Positions 18,616-26,766 of a DNA stretch of 64,000 nt are shown piece after piece. The DNA is from Paraburkholderia elongata (lineage in GTDB: Bacteria; Pseudomonadota; Gammaproteobacteria; Burkholderiales; Burkholderiaceae). Under the pieces are notes generated by a model, which was given only the letters and a program-made list of their open reading frames with translations, was not told the DNA's origin and did not search any database. Where the stretch lies: NCBI RefSeq assembly GCF_013177735.1, contig NZ_WOEZ01000050.1, forward strand, positions 1 to 64,000, read 5' to 3'. Positions within the stretch are counted from its first letter, which is position 1. Each line of letters starts with the position of its first letter. A program made the translations under genes and the position numbers.

Positions 18616-18950
18616 CTAAAATGGCGCATCGAAGTCGACATCCGGTTCGACTGGCACGATCCCGTTGGGATTCAACCATGGATGGCTACCGTAGTAGTGC
18701 AAAATAAACGGCATCAAACCGAACGAGCGTGGTGAACAGGCGAATGTCCGCCTCCTTCAGCGCGTCGCCGACCAGATATTCCCGGTCTCGCAGCCGTGCC
18801 TCAAGCCAATCCAACGTATCGAAGACTTGCGTGACAGCCGTCTCGTAAGCGTCCCGCCGCGCCGCAAAGCCGGTGCGATACACACCGTTGTTAAGGCTTT
18901 CATAATCGGCCAGGGTATAAAGTTCGTGAAGCCTGGTAGCGTTGCTATCT
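18616..18950 (-). pseudogene. Glutathionyl-hydroquinone reductase remnant with multiple deletions
   Basis: The remains align with the intact gene at 38287-39246. Order on the minus strand: ATRLHELYTLAD is joined directly to YESLNNGVYRTGFAARR (about 70 residues lost between). It continues through DTLDWLEARLRDREYLVGD to LVRFDAVYF, then jumps out of frame to YYGSHPWLNPNGIVPV and a stop at 18616 (about 35-40 residues lost). The N-terminal thioredoxin domain with its Cys is absent. At least three separate deletions are needed, so this is advanced decay. Confidence 0.8.
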
Positions 18951-19084
18951 CGACCTCAGGCGCATTGATGATTGGCGTAAAGTGAGTGCCACCGTTGCTG
19001 CCGAGCGATGAGACGGACATCGATACCGGGATGCGAATCTGCCTCATGTCTGCTCCTCTTTGCTCATGGGCTTGCAGCGCGCGC

Positions 19085-19936
19085 TTAACGCTGCGGCGCT
19101 TCGTCGCGAACGAGGTTGGCGAGCACGCCCAGCCCCTCGATTTCGACTTCGCAGAGATCGCCGTCGCGCATGATCAGCTTGGGGTCCCGCGCCCAGCCGA
19201 TGCCGGCCGGGGTGCCGCTGACGATCACGTCGCCCGCTTCCAGCGTCATCGCTTCGCTGACGATCGAGATCAGCGCGGCCACGTCGAACAGCATGTCGCT
19301 CGTGTTCGCGGACTGGACGACCTTGCGGTTCAGCCGTGTCTCGAGCTTCAGGCCCGCTCCGCCTGGGGGCAGTTCGTCGGCGGTGACGAGCGCCGGGCCG
19401 AACGCGCCGGTGCCGTCGAAGTTTTTGCCGACCGTCCATTGCGGCGACATGAACTGGTATTCGCGCACCGAGCCATCGTTGAAGATCGAGTAGCCGGCCA
19501 CGCAGTCGAGGGCGTGCTCCCGCGCGATGTGCCGGCCGCCGCGACCCAACACAACCGCCAGTTCCCCCTCGTAGTCCAGCGAATCGGACACGAGCGGGCG
19601 GATCAGCGTCGCACGATGTCCGATCAGGCTGGTCGTGAAGCGTGGAAACAGCGTGGGATACGACGGCTGTTCATACGGGCTTTCCTTCGTGTGGTCGGCA
19701 TAGTTCAGACCGACGCAGATGATCTTGCCCGGCCGCGTCAACGGCGGCAGCCAGGTCACCTCGTCGGCGTCGAACTTCGCGCCGGTCGCGCGACCGGCGT
19801 TCGCGAACGCAACCAGATCGGTGCCGGCGGCCAGCAACTGCTCAAGGCTGGCATCGCCCAGCGACACGATCGTCGAACCCTCGAGCACGCCCAGCAGTCT
19901 CGTGTGCCCGTCGGGCGAAAAATGTACGTAGCGCAT
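19085..19936 (-). CDS. Fumarylacetoacetate hydrolase (FAH) family protein
   Basis: 283 residues. The start at 19936 (MRYVHFSPDGHTRLLGV) has GGAG seven bases upstream and agrees with the family; the longer frame is unlikely. Family core: ICVGLNYADHTKE, SLDYEGELAVVLGRGGRHI with the metal-binding Glu residues, FNDGSVREYQ, and VSGTPAGIGWARDPKLIMRDGD. Members hydrolyse or decarboxylate acyl-pyruvates and related products of meta ring cleavage. With a divergent GntR gene and an extradiol dioxygenase 2 kb away, a role in aromatic catabolism is likely. The exact substrate is unknown. Confidence 0.9.
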   Translation of the reverse strand: MRYVHFSPDGHTRLLGVLEGSTIVSLGDASLEQLLAAGTDLVAFANAGRATGAKFDADEVTWLPPLTRPGKIICVGLNYADHTKESPYEQPSYPTLFPRFTTSLIGHRATLIRPLVSDSLDYEGELAVVLGRGGRHIAREHALDCVAGYSIFNDGSVREYQFMSPQWTVGKNFDGTGAFGPALVTADELPPGGAGLKLETRLNRKVVQSANTSDMLFDVAALISIVSEAMTLEAGDVIVSGTPAGIGWARDPKLIMRDGDLCEVEIEGLGVLANLVRDEAPQR

Positions 19937-19989
19937 TGCATCTCCAATATCAGGGAAGGCACTGGGCGGCGAAGTGTCCGGTGCTGTTG

Positions 19990-20042
19990 GATGCAAATTT
20001 ATAAAATATATATATTCCTGTATTTGCATGTTAACCCTGATT
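19990..20042. promoter_or_regulatory. Divergent promoter with ATGCAAAT...ATTTGCAT inverted repeat
   Basis: Between the FAA hydrolase and the GntR gene, ATGCAAAT and ATTTGCAT form an inverted repeat around a very AT-rich core (ATATATAT), spaced about two helical turns. A further TGCAAA half-site lies closer to the GntR start. This is a plausible autoregulatory operator and promoter for both genes; the binding protein is inferred from position only. Confidence 0.4.
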
Positions 20043-20094
20043 TGGCATGCAAAGCGCCTTGTGCCTATAATTACGCCAACTGCAGGAGAAAATC

Positions 20095-20856
20095 GTGGAT
20101 ATAACGTTCGACTCCCCGGGCTCGACGAGCGCCAGAACCATGGCGTCGATGCTCGCGGAAACCATTCTTCAGGACATCGTCACCGGCGCGCTGCCGCCCG
20201 GCTCGAAGCTCAAGATCCGGGAACTCGCCGAACGCTACCAAGCGGGGGTGATCCCGTTGCGGGAGGCGGTGTCGCGGTTGGCGATGAGCGGCTTCGTCGA
20301 AGCCGAGGACCAGCGCGGCTTTCGGGTCACGCCGATTTCCCGGGCTGATCTGGAAGACATCACCGCTGTGCGTCAACGCATCGAGTCCGATGCGCTGCGC
20401 GACGCGATCGAAAGCGGCAATCTCGAGTGGGAAGGCGCGGTGCTGGCGGCATTCCACCTCGTCAACAGCCTGCCGACCGTCATTGGCGACCCGCCGCGCA
20501 TGAATCCCGAGTGGGAACGGGCCCACGACAACTTTCACGCCACCCTGCTGGCTGGTTGCCGGTCCAAATGGCTGAAGCACTTTGCCGCGACATTGCGTAC
20601 CCAGTCGGCGCGCTATCGGCACCAGTCGCTGCGCAGCCAGGATGCTGCTACGCGTGACATCCGCAAGGAGCACGAAGACATCGTGAAGGCCGTTCTTGCA
20701 CGCGACGCCCACCTCGCCTGCGAACTGTTGCGTCGGCACTTCGCGACGACCACGCAGCTGGTCCTCGAAGACGAGGCGCAGTCGGCCAGTTCGCGAAAGG
20801 CTGCCCGGACCAGCGGCCGCTCCGACAGTCAGAATATAGGTAACGTTGTACCTTGA
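20095..20856 (+). CDS. GntR-family (FCD) transcriptional regulator
   Basis: 253 residues with a GTG start preceded by AGGAGA. Winged HTH at about residues 15-82 (LAETILQDIVTGALPPGSKL; IPLREAVSRLAMSGFVE) and an FCD all-helical effector domain at about 95-225, with the metal-binding His pattern (HDNFHATLLAG; HEDIVKAV). It is divergent from the FAA hydrolase and its stop codon nearly touches the SnoaL-like gene, so it probably controls both sides. The ligand is likely a carboxylic acid of the pathway, as for many FCD regulators. Confidence 0.9.
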   Translation: MDITFDSPGSTSARTMASMLAETILQDIVTGALPPGSKLKIRELAERYQAGVIPLREAVSRLAMSGFVEAEDQRGFRVTPISRADLEDITAVRQRIESDALRDAIESGNLEWEGAVLAAFHLVNSLPTVIGDPPRMNPEWERAHDNFHATLLAGCRSKWLKHFAATLRTQSARYRHQSLRSQDAATRDIRKEHEDIVKAVLARDAHLACELLRRHFATTTQLVLEDEAQSASSRKAARTSGRSDSQNIGNVVP

Positions 20857-20867
20857 AGAGGCTCGAT

Positions 20868-21311
20868 ATGTCAGAGTTAGACGGATACTCAAAGAATGTC
20901 ACTAGGGTAAAGGAATACTTCGTCCGTTTGGACGCGGGTCGACCAGATCTTCTTGATTTGTTTGCCGACGATTTCCAGTTCTATTTCCCAAAGTTCGGCA
21001 CAGGTAAAGGCAAAGCCGAGCTCTACGAACTCGCTAAGGGGTTGAGTAGTACCCAAAAGTGGGCATCGCACAACCCCGAGTCGATGAAGTTCTTTGAGGG
21101 GCGCGACTTTGTCGTAGTCGAGGGCACCACCAAGGGCGTTTACCAGGATGGCACGATGTGGTCGGGTGGTGAGACGCCCGGTGGTCGCTATTGCAATGTG
21201 TTTGAGTTTCGAGATGATGGACTGATCGAGCGCGTGCACATCTACCTTGATCCCGACTATGCGGGGCACGACAGTGCTCGCTTCCTCTGGGGCACAAACC
21301 GATCTTGGTAA
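20868..21311 (+). CDS. SnoaL/NTF2-like family protein
   Basis: 147 residues from the ATG at 20868 (GAAGAGG upstream); a TTG at 20853 overlapping the GntR stop is an alternative. The sequence has the NTF2-like cone-fold pattern: VKEYFVRLDAGRPDLLDLF, FYFPKFGTGKGKAEL, FVVVEGTTKGVY and CNVFEFRDDGLIERVHIYLD. Members include isomerases, hydratases, and proteins without catalysis. It is directly coupled to the GntR gene, so it probably acts in the same pathway as the FAA hydrolase. Confidence 0.8.
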   Translation: MSELDGYSKNVTRVKEYFVRLDAGRPDLLDLFADDFQFYFPKFGTGKGKAELYELAKGLSSTQKWASHNPESMKFFEGRDFVVVEGTTKGVYQDGTMWSGGETPGGRYCNVFEFRDDGLIERVHIYLDPDYAGHDSARFLWGTNRSW

Positions 21312-21530
21312 CTTGCCGCCACGGACGAACGAGGATGCGCATGTACTGAGAAGTCGTGCCGGGAATTCAGACAGCGGCATCAGTGGAGCGACTCGTCCCC
21401 GGGCCTGGCCGCATGCGCATTGCCTGCAAAAACCATTGGGCAAACCCGCAATTCACCAGAAAATCGCACGCGGAAACCTCGTGAACACTGCTTCGGTCAT
21501 TATGACGGGGCGCTTTTCAACAGCCTGCTC

Positions 21531-21800
21531 TAGTGTCCCGAGTTAGAAGTTCGCAGTTAAACATTGCGATTGACGGAGGGAATTCGGCCAGCGTGGGACA
21601 AGCTGTATCACACGTGCGTAAGCAGGACCGTGGCATCGAATGAGCTGAAGGAGAAGTCGTGAGTAGTGCGAAAAACACGTTGCGCGAGATGGTCGAGCAC
21701 TGGCTCGCCCAAGACGGCGAGTGGCGCATATTACCACCGAGTCGGGAACGGCCGGCAATGCGCCACCTAAAATTCAACGAACTTTTAACTCATCACACTA
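21531..21800. mobile_element. IS630-like mini-element (MITE candidate)
   Basis: A 270-bp segment is bounded by imperfect inverted repeats of about 23 bp: the left end TAGTGTCCCGAGTTAGAAGT and the complement of the right end TAGTGTGATGAGTTAAAAGT agree at most positions, and both end in TA, the target dinucleotide duplicated by IS630/Tc1 elements. No complete transposase is inside; a short GTG frame at 21660 (starting SSAKNTLREMVEHW) is the only possible coding remnant. The right end lies 17 bp before the dioxygenase start codon, so the element forms that gene's upstream region. Confidence 0.6.
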
Positions 21801-21816
21801 CAATGGAAGAGTAATT

Positions 21817-22800
21817 ATGTCTGTGCTCGGAATATTGTCCTACACGCTCGAAGTCCCGGATATCGAAGAAGGAGTCCGATTCTATGAGAATGCGGGCCTC
21901 ATATCGGACGTTGAAGGCGACGTCGCGCGGCTGCGCTGCCGAGGACAGGACAGGGATGTCATCGTCCTCCTTGGGAACCGCCCGGCGAAAAGGCTCCATC
22001 ATGTCAGTCTACGCGCCGACGGGCTCAGCATGATCGAGCGTGTCGTACCGGAGCACGGAGGTGCCCTTGTCGCGACCCCGGAGGGGGCGAGCGATAGCGG
22101 GCTGTGGGTCACGGATCCCCACGGGATGCTCCTGCATCTCAGCGACGCTCCTGCCGACCCGGAGCCCGCCGCAGCGCCGCCATTCGAGATCAACGCGCCC
22201 GGACGCCTGGTGAGGAAGGGAAGGTCGGCAATGCTTGCGTCCGAGTTCTACAGTGCCGTTGTGCCGCTGCGGCTGGGTCACGTCCTGGTATTCTCTCCCG
22301 ACGTACCTGCCAGCGTCCGGTTCGCGACCGAGGCACTCGGCATGGGTCTCGCCGATCACGCCAAGGACGTTCTTGCGTTTTGCTGCGCGCGACGCAACAG
22401 CGACCATCACGTGCTGGCTTTCGCCAAATCTCCGGCGGTCGGCTTCCATCACGCTAGCTTCCAAGTCAATGATCCCGACGATGTGGGGCGCGGCGGCAGG
22501 GCCCTGGTGGAAAAGACCGGCAGGGGCGACTGGGGTTTCGGCCGCCACACGATCGGTTCCAATTTCTTCCACTATATCCAGGATCCTTGGGGATCGTGGT
22601 TCGAGTACTACTCGGACATCGACCACATCGAGGATTACGCGATGTGGAAACCCACCAATTATGAGCTGAAGGACAGTCTCGCGAACTGGGGTCCGAGCGT
22701 CCCCGACGACTTTGTCCACAATTATGAAGCTATACCAACCTTCGATCGGTTGCCGCGTCAGATGAACGACCAGACGAATGCCCGAACGCCAAAAGACTAG
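21817..22800 (+). CDS. Extradiol ring-cleavage dioxygenase (VOC superfamily, BphC-like)
   Basis: 327 residues from the ATG at 21817 (GGAAGA upstream). Two vicinal-oxygen-chelate modules: residues about 1-120, and a catalytic module at about 145-275. Candidate Fe(II) ligands are His155 (RLGHVLVF), His211 or His212 (GFHHASFQV) and Glu263 (WFEYYSD), with spacing matching type I extradiol dioxygenases such as BphC (His146, His210, Glu260). It probably cleaves a catecholic ring beside the hydroxyls. The neighbouring FAA hydrolase could act on the product. Its native promoter seems displaced by the mini-element. Confidence 0.88.
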   Translation: MSVLGILSYTLEVPDIEEGVRFYENAGLISDVEGDVARLRCRGQDRDVIVLLGNRPAKRLHHVSLRADGLSMIERVVPEHGGALVATPEGASDSGLWVTDPHGMLLHLSDAPADPEPAAAPPFEINAPGRLVRKGRSAMLASEFYSAVVPLRLGHVLVFSPDVPASVRFATEALGMGLADHAKDVLAFCCARRNSDHHVLAFAKSPAVGFHHASFQVNDPDDVGRGGRALVEKTGRGDWGFGRHTIGSNFFHYIQDPWGSWFEYYSDIDHIEDYAMWKPTNYELKDSLANWGPSVPDDFVHNYEAIPTFDRLPRQMNDQTNARTPKD

Positions 22801-22846
22801 CCCGCACGCGAACTGAGGTTGGTTGGAGCCCGTGGACGCCAACGGG

Positions 22847-23190
22847 TTAAGCAGCGACGTGATTTAAATGGTAACGCTGCGTGGATGCCACGGGTGACAG
22901 GTAGTCGAGACGAGCCTGGGTGCGTTGGCGGTTGTCCCCCAAGGGGACTTCCTTCGGGGCGTAGAACAGTTCGATGTATTCGCTGATTTCCCGCTTTGCC
23001 TGCTCACGCGTGGCAAAGCGGTGATGACAGACGAGTTCACTTTTCAGTGTGCCCCAAAACGATTCGATCGGCGCGTTATCAAAGCAGTTTCCTCGCCGAC
23101 TCATTGACGCCTGCGTGCGGAACTGGCCGACGAGGTGCTGATATGCGTGAGCGCAGTACTGACTGCCGCGGTCGGTAAGAGGTGACATCG
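22847..23190 (-). mobile_element. IS3-family transposase OrfB C-terminal remnant
   Basis: The last ~110 codons of an IS3-type DDE transposase: DRGSQYCAHAYQHLV (second catalytic Asp), SMSRRGNCFDNAPIESFWGT with the catalytic Glu, and FATREQAKREISEYIE. The first Asp and the N-terminus are gone; the frame upstream of 23190 is unrelated. Between FY and NRQRTQ nine extra residues (APKEVPLGD) are encoded by a 27-bp in-frame insertion carrying a small hairpin. CGTGGACGCC at 22831-22840 may be the element's terminus. Confidence 0.8.
22934..22948. repeat. Hairpin GTCCCC-CAA-GGGGAC inside the transposase remnant
   Basis: A perfect 6-bp-arm dyad within a 27-bp segment that interrupts the otherwise conserved IS3 OrfB sequence in frame. 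It has the appearance of a small dispersed palindromic repeat, but only this copy was seen in the window. Confidence 0.4.
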
Positions 23191-23341
23191 GGAGTTCGGA
23201 CAGGTCGGTAAGTGGAAAAGCTGGGAGTTGAGTCGGCCATACTGGTCGGCAAAGAGGAACCCAAAAATGACGAAACGGAATCGACTGGGCGATCGCGGTT
23301 TCAACCACCCATGAACCATTTCCACTACAGGTGGGCTTCGG

Positions 23342-23977
23342 TCACAAAAGCGTGCATGCCTGATCGAAATTGAGGCGCGGCGCGCGGGGGTGTAGTCCGG
23401 ACGCGTCACCGTACCCCAGGTTGCACAGGAAATTCGATTTGAGATGGCCCTCCGGAAAAAACTCTTCGTCAGTATTTTGGTCGCTTTTTCCTGCTCCAAA
23501 AAACTCTTCATCGACCTTGGCATTGTCGAATCCGGACATCGGCCCACAATCAAGTCCCAATGCGCGAGCGGCGAGAATCAGATAGGCACCTTGCAAAGAC
23601 GAGTTGCGCCTCGCGGTTATATCGACCAGTTCGGGGGCGCTGGCGAAGTGGTCGCGCATGCCGGGGTTGTGGGGAAAAAGTGTGGGCAGCTTTTCGTAGA
23701 AGTTCAGGTCGTAGGCGATGATGGCCGTTACGGGAGCGTTCCTAACCTTGTCCACATTCCCTGGGGCGAGTGCTGGTATCAGCCGTTCTTTGGTTTCCTT
23801 GGTGCGAAGGAAGACGATTCTTGCCGGGTTCCCGTTGGCACTGGTGGGTGCCCACTTCATGAGCTCGTATAGTTGCCGCAGCGTTTCATCAGCAACGGGT
23901 TGGTGCAGCCACGTACTATGCGTGCGTGCTTCACGGAACAGAAGATTGAGACCGTCGTCATTCAGGACTTTGTTCAT
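23342..23977 (-). CDS. RutE-like malonic semialdehyde reductase / nitroreductase family
   Basis: 211 residues with a strong AAGGAGG site. Aligns along its length with E. coli RutE (196 residues): [59 protein letters not shown] and [12 protein letters not shown]. It has an extra ~17 residues (around [17 protein letters not shown]) before [13 protein letters not shown]. The family uses FMN and NAD(P)H to reduce malonic semialdehyde or nitro/quinone compounds. No other rut genes are present, so a pyrimidine role is doubtful; the role may be removal of a toxic semialdehyde or quinone in aromatic degradation. Confidence 0.85.
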   Translation of the reverse strand: MNKVLNDDGLNLLFREARTHSTWLHQPVADETLRQLYELMKWAPTSANGNPARIVFLRTKETKERLIPALAPGNVDKVRNAPVTAIIAYDLNFYEKLPTLFPHNPGMRDHFASAPELVDITARRNSSLQGAYLILAARALGLDCGPMSGFDNAKVDEEFFGAGKSDQNTDEEFFPEGHLKSNFLCNLGYGDASGLHPRAPRLNFDQACTLL

Positions 23978-24114
23978 GAAACCTCCTTGATTGTGAGGGC
24001 TGACGTAACCGCTTGTGGTGCGCTTCGGCTAGTTCAACTGAAGTCGCTTGGGACTGAACGAGACAGCGCATTACCTCGTCGAAAAAAAGTGTACTTCTTC
24101 ACCTCGGACGGACC

Positions 24115-25071
24115 TTACGGTTCAATGGCCAACGCCGCCATTGCTTGCAGACTTGCCTCGGAAAATCTGCCGCCGTCATACATCGTAGTAGCACGAGTGA
24201 TCGCACCGAACGAATCAAGTGTCAGGACGGTAATGCCCCCGGGGATTCCTGAGTTGATCGCGCCGATCCATTCGAAGCCCCCGCCGGCATTGGAGCCTAA
24301 CGTGTGACGCAGACCGCTGCCGAAGCCATTCGGCAGCCGTGTCAGCGCTCTTCCGAAATAGCTCTCGATTATCGTGCGACTGATAATTTGCACGCGGCTA
24401 GGCACGTCTTCATACACTGCGTCGTATGAAAAGAGGCTGGCGGCAGTCTTTGCGTCCCCGGCGCTGAGTGCCGCCGTCAAGCGAGCTGTGACCTCACGAA
24501 TCTGCGGCGAAGCGCGCTCCCGCAGAGCATTTTGATGCCAGTCTTGCAGCGTTTGCTTTTGCAGGTTGAAGGTATTGGGCCAGCCACGCGAATCCCAATA
24601 ATCGACCCATCGCACCACCTTGCCATCTTCGAAGTCGAGCGCGCCCACCCCATGGATTTCGCCCCCGAACAGCTCTTTGGTATCAGTGAACACAACCACC
24701 GCGCTCCTCATATCGCCGAGAATGCGCGTTGGATAAGATTTCGCGGTCGACGGCCAATTAGCCATGTATTGCGTGAAGAAGGCCTTAAGAATGGCCCACC
24801 CTGGGGCGTCCCAGCCGAGTGTCGCATCAGTATATGTCACCAGGCGTGGTGAAAAGAAGGACATCGTTTGGTCGACATTGGCTTGAGTCTTAGCGGCGAA
24901 ATAGGCGTAAAGGAAATTCATCAGATCCGGAGACGCTGCGGAAGTATCTGCGATCCGCGGATAAGGGAGCGGCGTATCGGCGTTCGCTGTCGTGGCGCCG
25001 AATTGATTAATGAGTGCAGCGCCAGCGCCTACGCCAGCGGAAATGAGAAGGTTTCGACGAGTGTTGTCCAT
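24115..25071 (-). CDS. Tat-exported double NTF2-like (SnoaL-type) protein
   Basis: 318 residues from the ATG at 25071, which has GGAGG upstream; the longer frame adds an unlikely extension. The N-terminus NTRRNLLISAGVGAGAALI is a twin-arginine signal. Two NTF2-like modules follow: about 50-185 (FLYAYFAAKTQANVDQTMSF; ALDFEDGKVVRWVDYWDSRG) and about 195-318 (LTAALSAGDAKTAASLFSYD; ITVLTLDSFGAITRATTMYD). Export by Tat suggests a folded periplasmic protein, possibly with a bound ligand or cofactor. Enzymatic role unknown. It may be expressed with the MFS gene upstream. Confidence 0.78.
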   Translation of the reverse strand: MDNTRRNLLISAGVGAGAALINQFGATTANADTPLPYPRIADTSAASPDLMNFLYAYFAAKTQANVDQTMSFFSPRLVTYTDATLGWDAPGWAILKAFFTQYMANWPSTAKSYPTRILGDMRSAVVVFTDTKELFGGEIHGVGALDFEDGKVVRWVDYWDSRGWPNTFNLQKQTLQDWHQNALRERASPQIREVTARLTAALSAGDAKTAASLFSYDAVYEDVPSRVQIISRTIIESYFGRALTRLPNGFGSGLRHTLGSNAGGGFEWIGAINSGIPGGITVLTLDSFGAITRATTMYDGGRFSEASLQAMAALAIEP

Positions 25072-25248
25072 ATTGCCTCCATTTAAATTACCGGTCGTGC
25101 ATTGCAGGTATTGACTGATCGCACAACTGATAACCCCCAAACTCATCAGACACTTGCCATCGAGCCTCCTAAGAGAAAATTAGTAAACGCTGAAGCAAAT
25201 AGGAAGATGCGAACGCGTTTCAGAAAATGCAAACAGCTCGTTGGATAA

Positions 25249-26577
25249 TCAGCCAATTTGCCGCGCCACATGCGGCGGGTTAAGCACCGTCCAGGCGCGA
25301 AAGAACAGCAGCGCCCCAAGACACGCCGCTACAGAACCGACTGTGCAGAGCGCCTTCGCCAGAGAATCCGCCCCGACGAAAACACGGTCGTTAAAAAAGC
25401 CGACCAGAAACGGCCCAAGTCCCGTACCGAGAAGATTGATCCCGCAGAACACGATTGCCATGGCCTTTCCTCGCATCCGGTTAGGGACGCTCAATTGAAT
25501 CGGCGTGTATGCAGTCGAGACGACGACACCCGTCAACAAAGTCGATATGGCATATAGCACCATCCCGACATAGATGTTCCGGACAAACGCAACGGACAGC
25601 ATGTTGGCAAACTGGATCGCGCAAGAGAACAAAATAATTGCCATGATCCGTGCCACGATCTTTTCTGGCGCCACACGCCGCAAGCTCACCTGCGAAACCA
25701 TGCCGCCGAACAGCCCGACGATAATGAAGATCGGCCCAAGAGATTTGCCGACCTCGGCGGGCGCAATCTGAAATTGCCGCGACAACAAAATAGGAAACCA
25801 TGCGATGACGGAATAGAAGACAAGGAAGATCGTGCATACACCGGTGATATACGGCGCATAGAACTTCGATTCAAAAAAAAGGTACTTCAGGGTGTGGCTC
25901 AGACCGATCATCTTGGCCTGCTCCACTTTTTCCGCGAGGTCCAGTTCCTTACGCTGCGGCTCCTTTACCAAAAGCAGAAGCAAGATCGGAATTATGCCGA
26001 GAAGCCCGATGAGCACGTAGACCTTTTGCCATGCCTGATGACCCGGTAAAAACCAGCTCGCATTGCCACCCAAACCAAAGTACGAGAGCGCAACGCCACC
26101 TAGCAGAAGAGCTATCCCACCTCCGATAAACGGACTTGTCGCCAAGATCGAACTCGCAAGCGGAATTCTTCGTGTGGAAAGCAGGTCGGCAAACAAGGAC
26201 AGACCCGCCGGAACGATAACGGCCTCCGCCGCCGCCGTGCACGCACGCGCGGCAAACAATTCGCCGAAATTACTGGCGAATCCGCAGAGCATCGTCGCTG
26301 TACTCCATATCAGCACGCAGCACGCAACAAGCCTTATCCGGTTAGTTCGATCAACCATCCAACCGAGTGGAATACCGCCGATAAAAAAGAAGATTGAAAA
26401 GGCGAACCCTTGCAGCACGCCCAACTGGGTGTCCGACAAAGCAAGCGTGCTCTTTAAGGGTTGGGCCACGATCGTCAGCACACTGCGATCCAGATACGAC
26501 ACCATGTAGCACAGGGACATTAACGCAACCAGGTATGCCGCTTTGCTTCCCTTAACATCCAGATAACGCCTCGTCAT
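25249..26577 (-). CDS. MFS transporter (spinster-like)
   Basis: 442 residues from the ATG at 26577 (AAGGAGA upstream), with twelve predicted membrane helices. Seen: YMVSYLDRSVLTIVAQPLK in helix 1, GGIPLGWMVDRTNRIRL as the loop 2-3 motif, and a long central cytoplasmic loop (KEPQRKELDLAEKVEQAK). Likely a proton-coupled organic acid importer. A site fitting the FadR-type consensus TNGTNNNACNA lies about 100 bp upstream, matching one before the LeuC-like operon, so it is the probable uptake system of that pathway. Confidence 0.85.
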   Translation of the reverse strand: MTRRYLDVKGSKAAYLVALMSLCYMVSYLDRSVLTIVAQPLKSTLALSDTQLGVLQGFAFSIFFFIGGIPLGWMVDRTNRIRLVACCVLIWSTATMLCGFASNFGELFAARACTAAAEAVIVPAGLSLFADLLSTRRIPLASSILATSPFIGGGIALLLGGVALSYFGLGGNASWFLPGHQAWQKVYVLIGLLGIIPILLLLLVKEPQRKELDLAEKVEQAKMIGLSHTLKYLFFESKFYAPYITGVCTIFLVFYSVIAWFPILLSRQFQIAPAEVGKSLGPIFIIVGLFGGMVSQVSLRRVAPEKIVARIMAIILFSCAIQFANMLSVAFVRNIYVGMVLYAISTLLTGVVVSTAYTPIQLSVPNRMRGKAMAIVFCGINLLGTGLGPFLVGFFNDRVFVGADSLAKALCTVGSVAACLGALLFFRAWTVLNPPHVARQIG

Positions 26578-26675
26578 TACGCCTTCTCCTTGTTGCGCCC
26601 CGCCTCTTGCAGACGGAACACGTTCTTTATATGTCAGTTTGGCCAGCACCGTCTCCGAGCAGATCGTCAAACATG

Positions 26676-26688
26676 ATTGTAGGACAAT
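26676..26688. promoter_or_regulatory. FCD/GntR operator ATTGT-AGG-ACAAT upstream of MFS gene
   Basis: A perfect inverted repeat that fits the published FadR-subfamily consensus TNGTNNNACNA. It lies 99-111 bp upstream of the transporter start codon. An identical-arm site precedes the LeuC-like gene, pointing to a common regulator, most simply the FCD GntR gene at 35581. Confidence 0.6.
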
Positions 26689-26766
26689 GTAGATGCGAGA
26701 TATGGTTCGCGATAGTAGGGATTTCACCGAGCGGGACGGGTATGAACGGTTCCCGTCGTTCGCACA

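Noticed and set aside
23342..23977. Part of a pyrimidine rut operon
   Set aside because: The RutE similarity is clear but no rutA-D, rutF or rutG gene is nearby.
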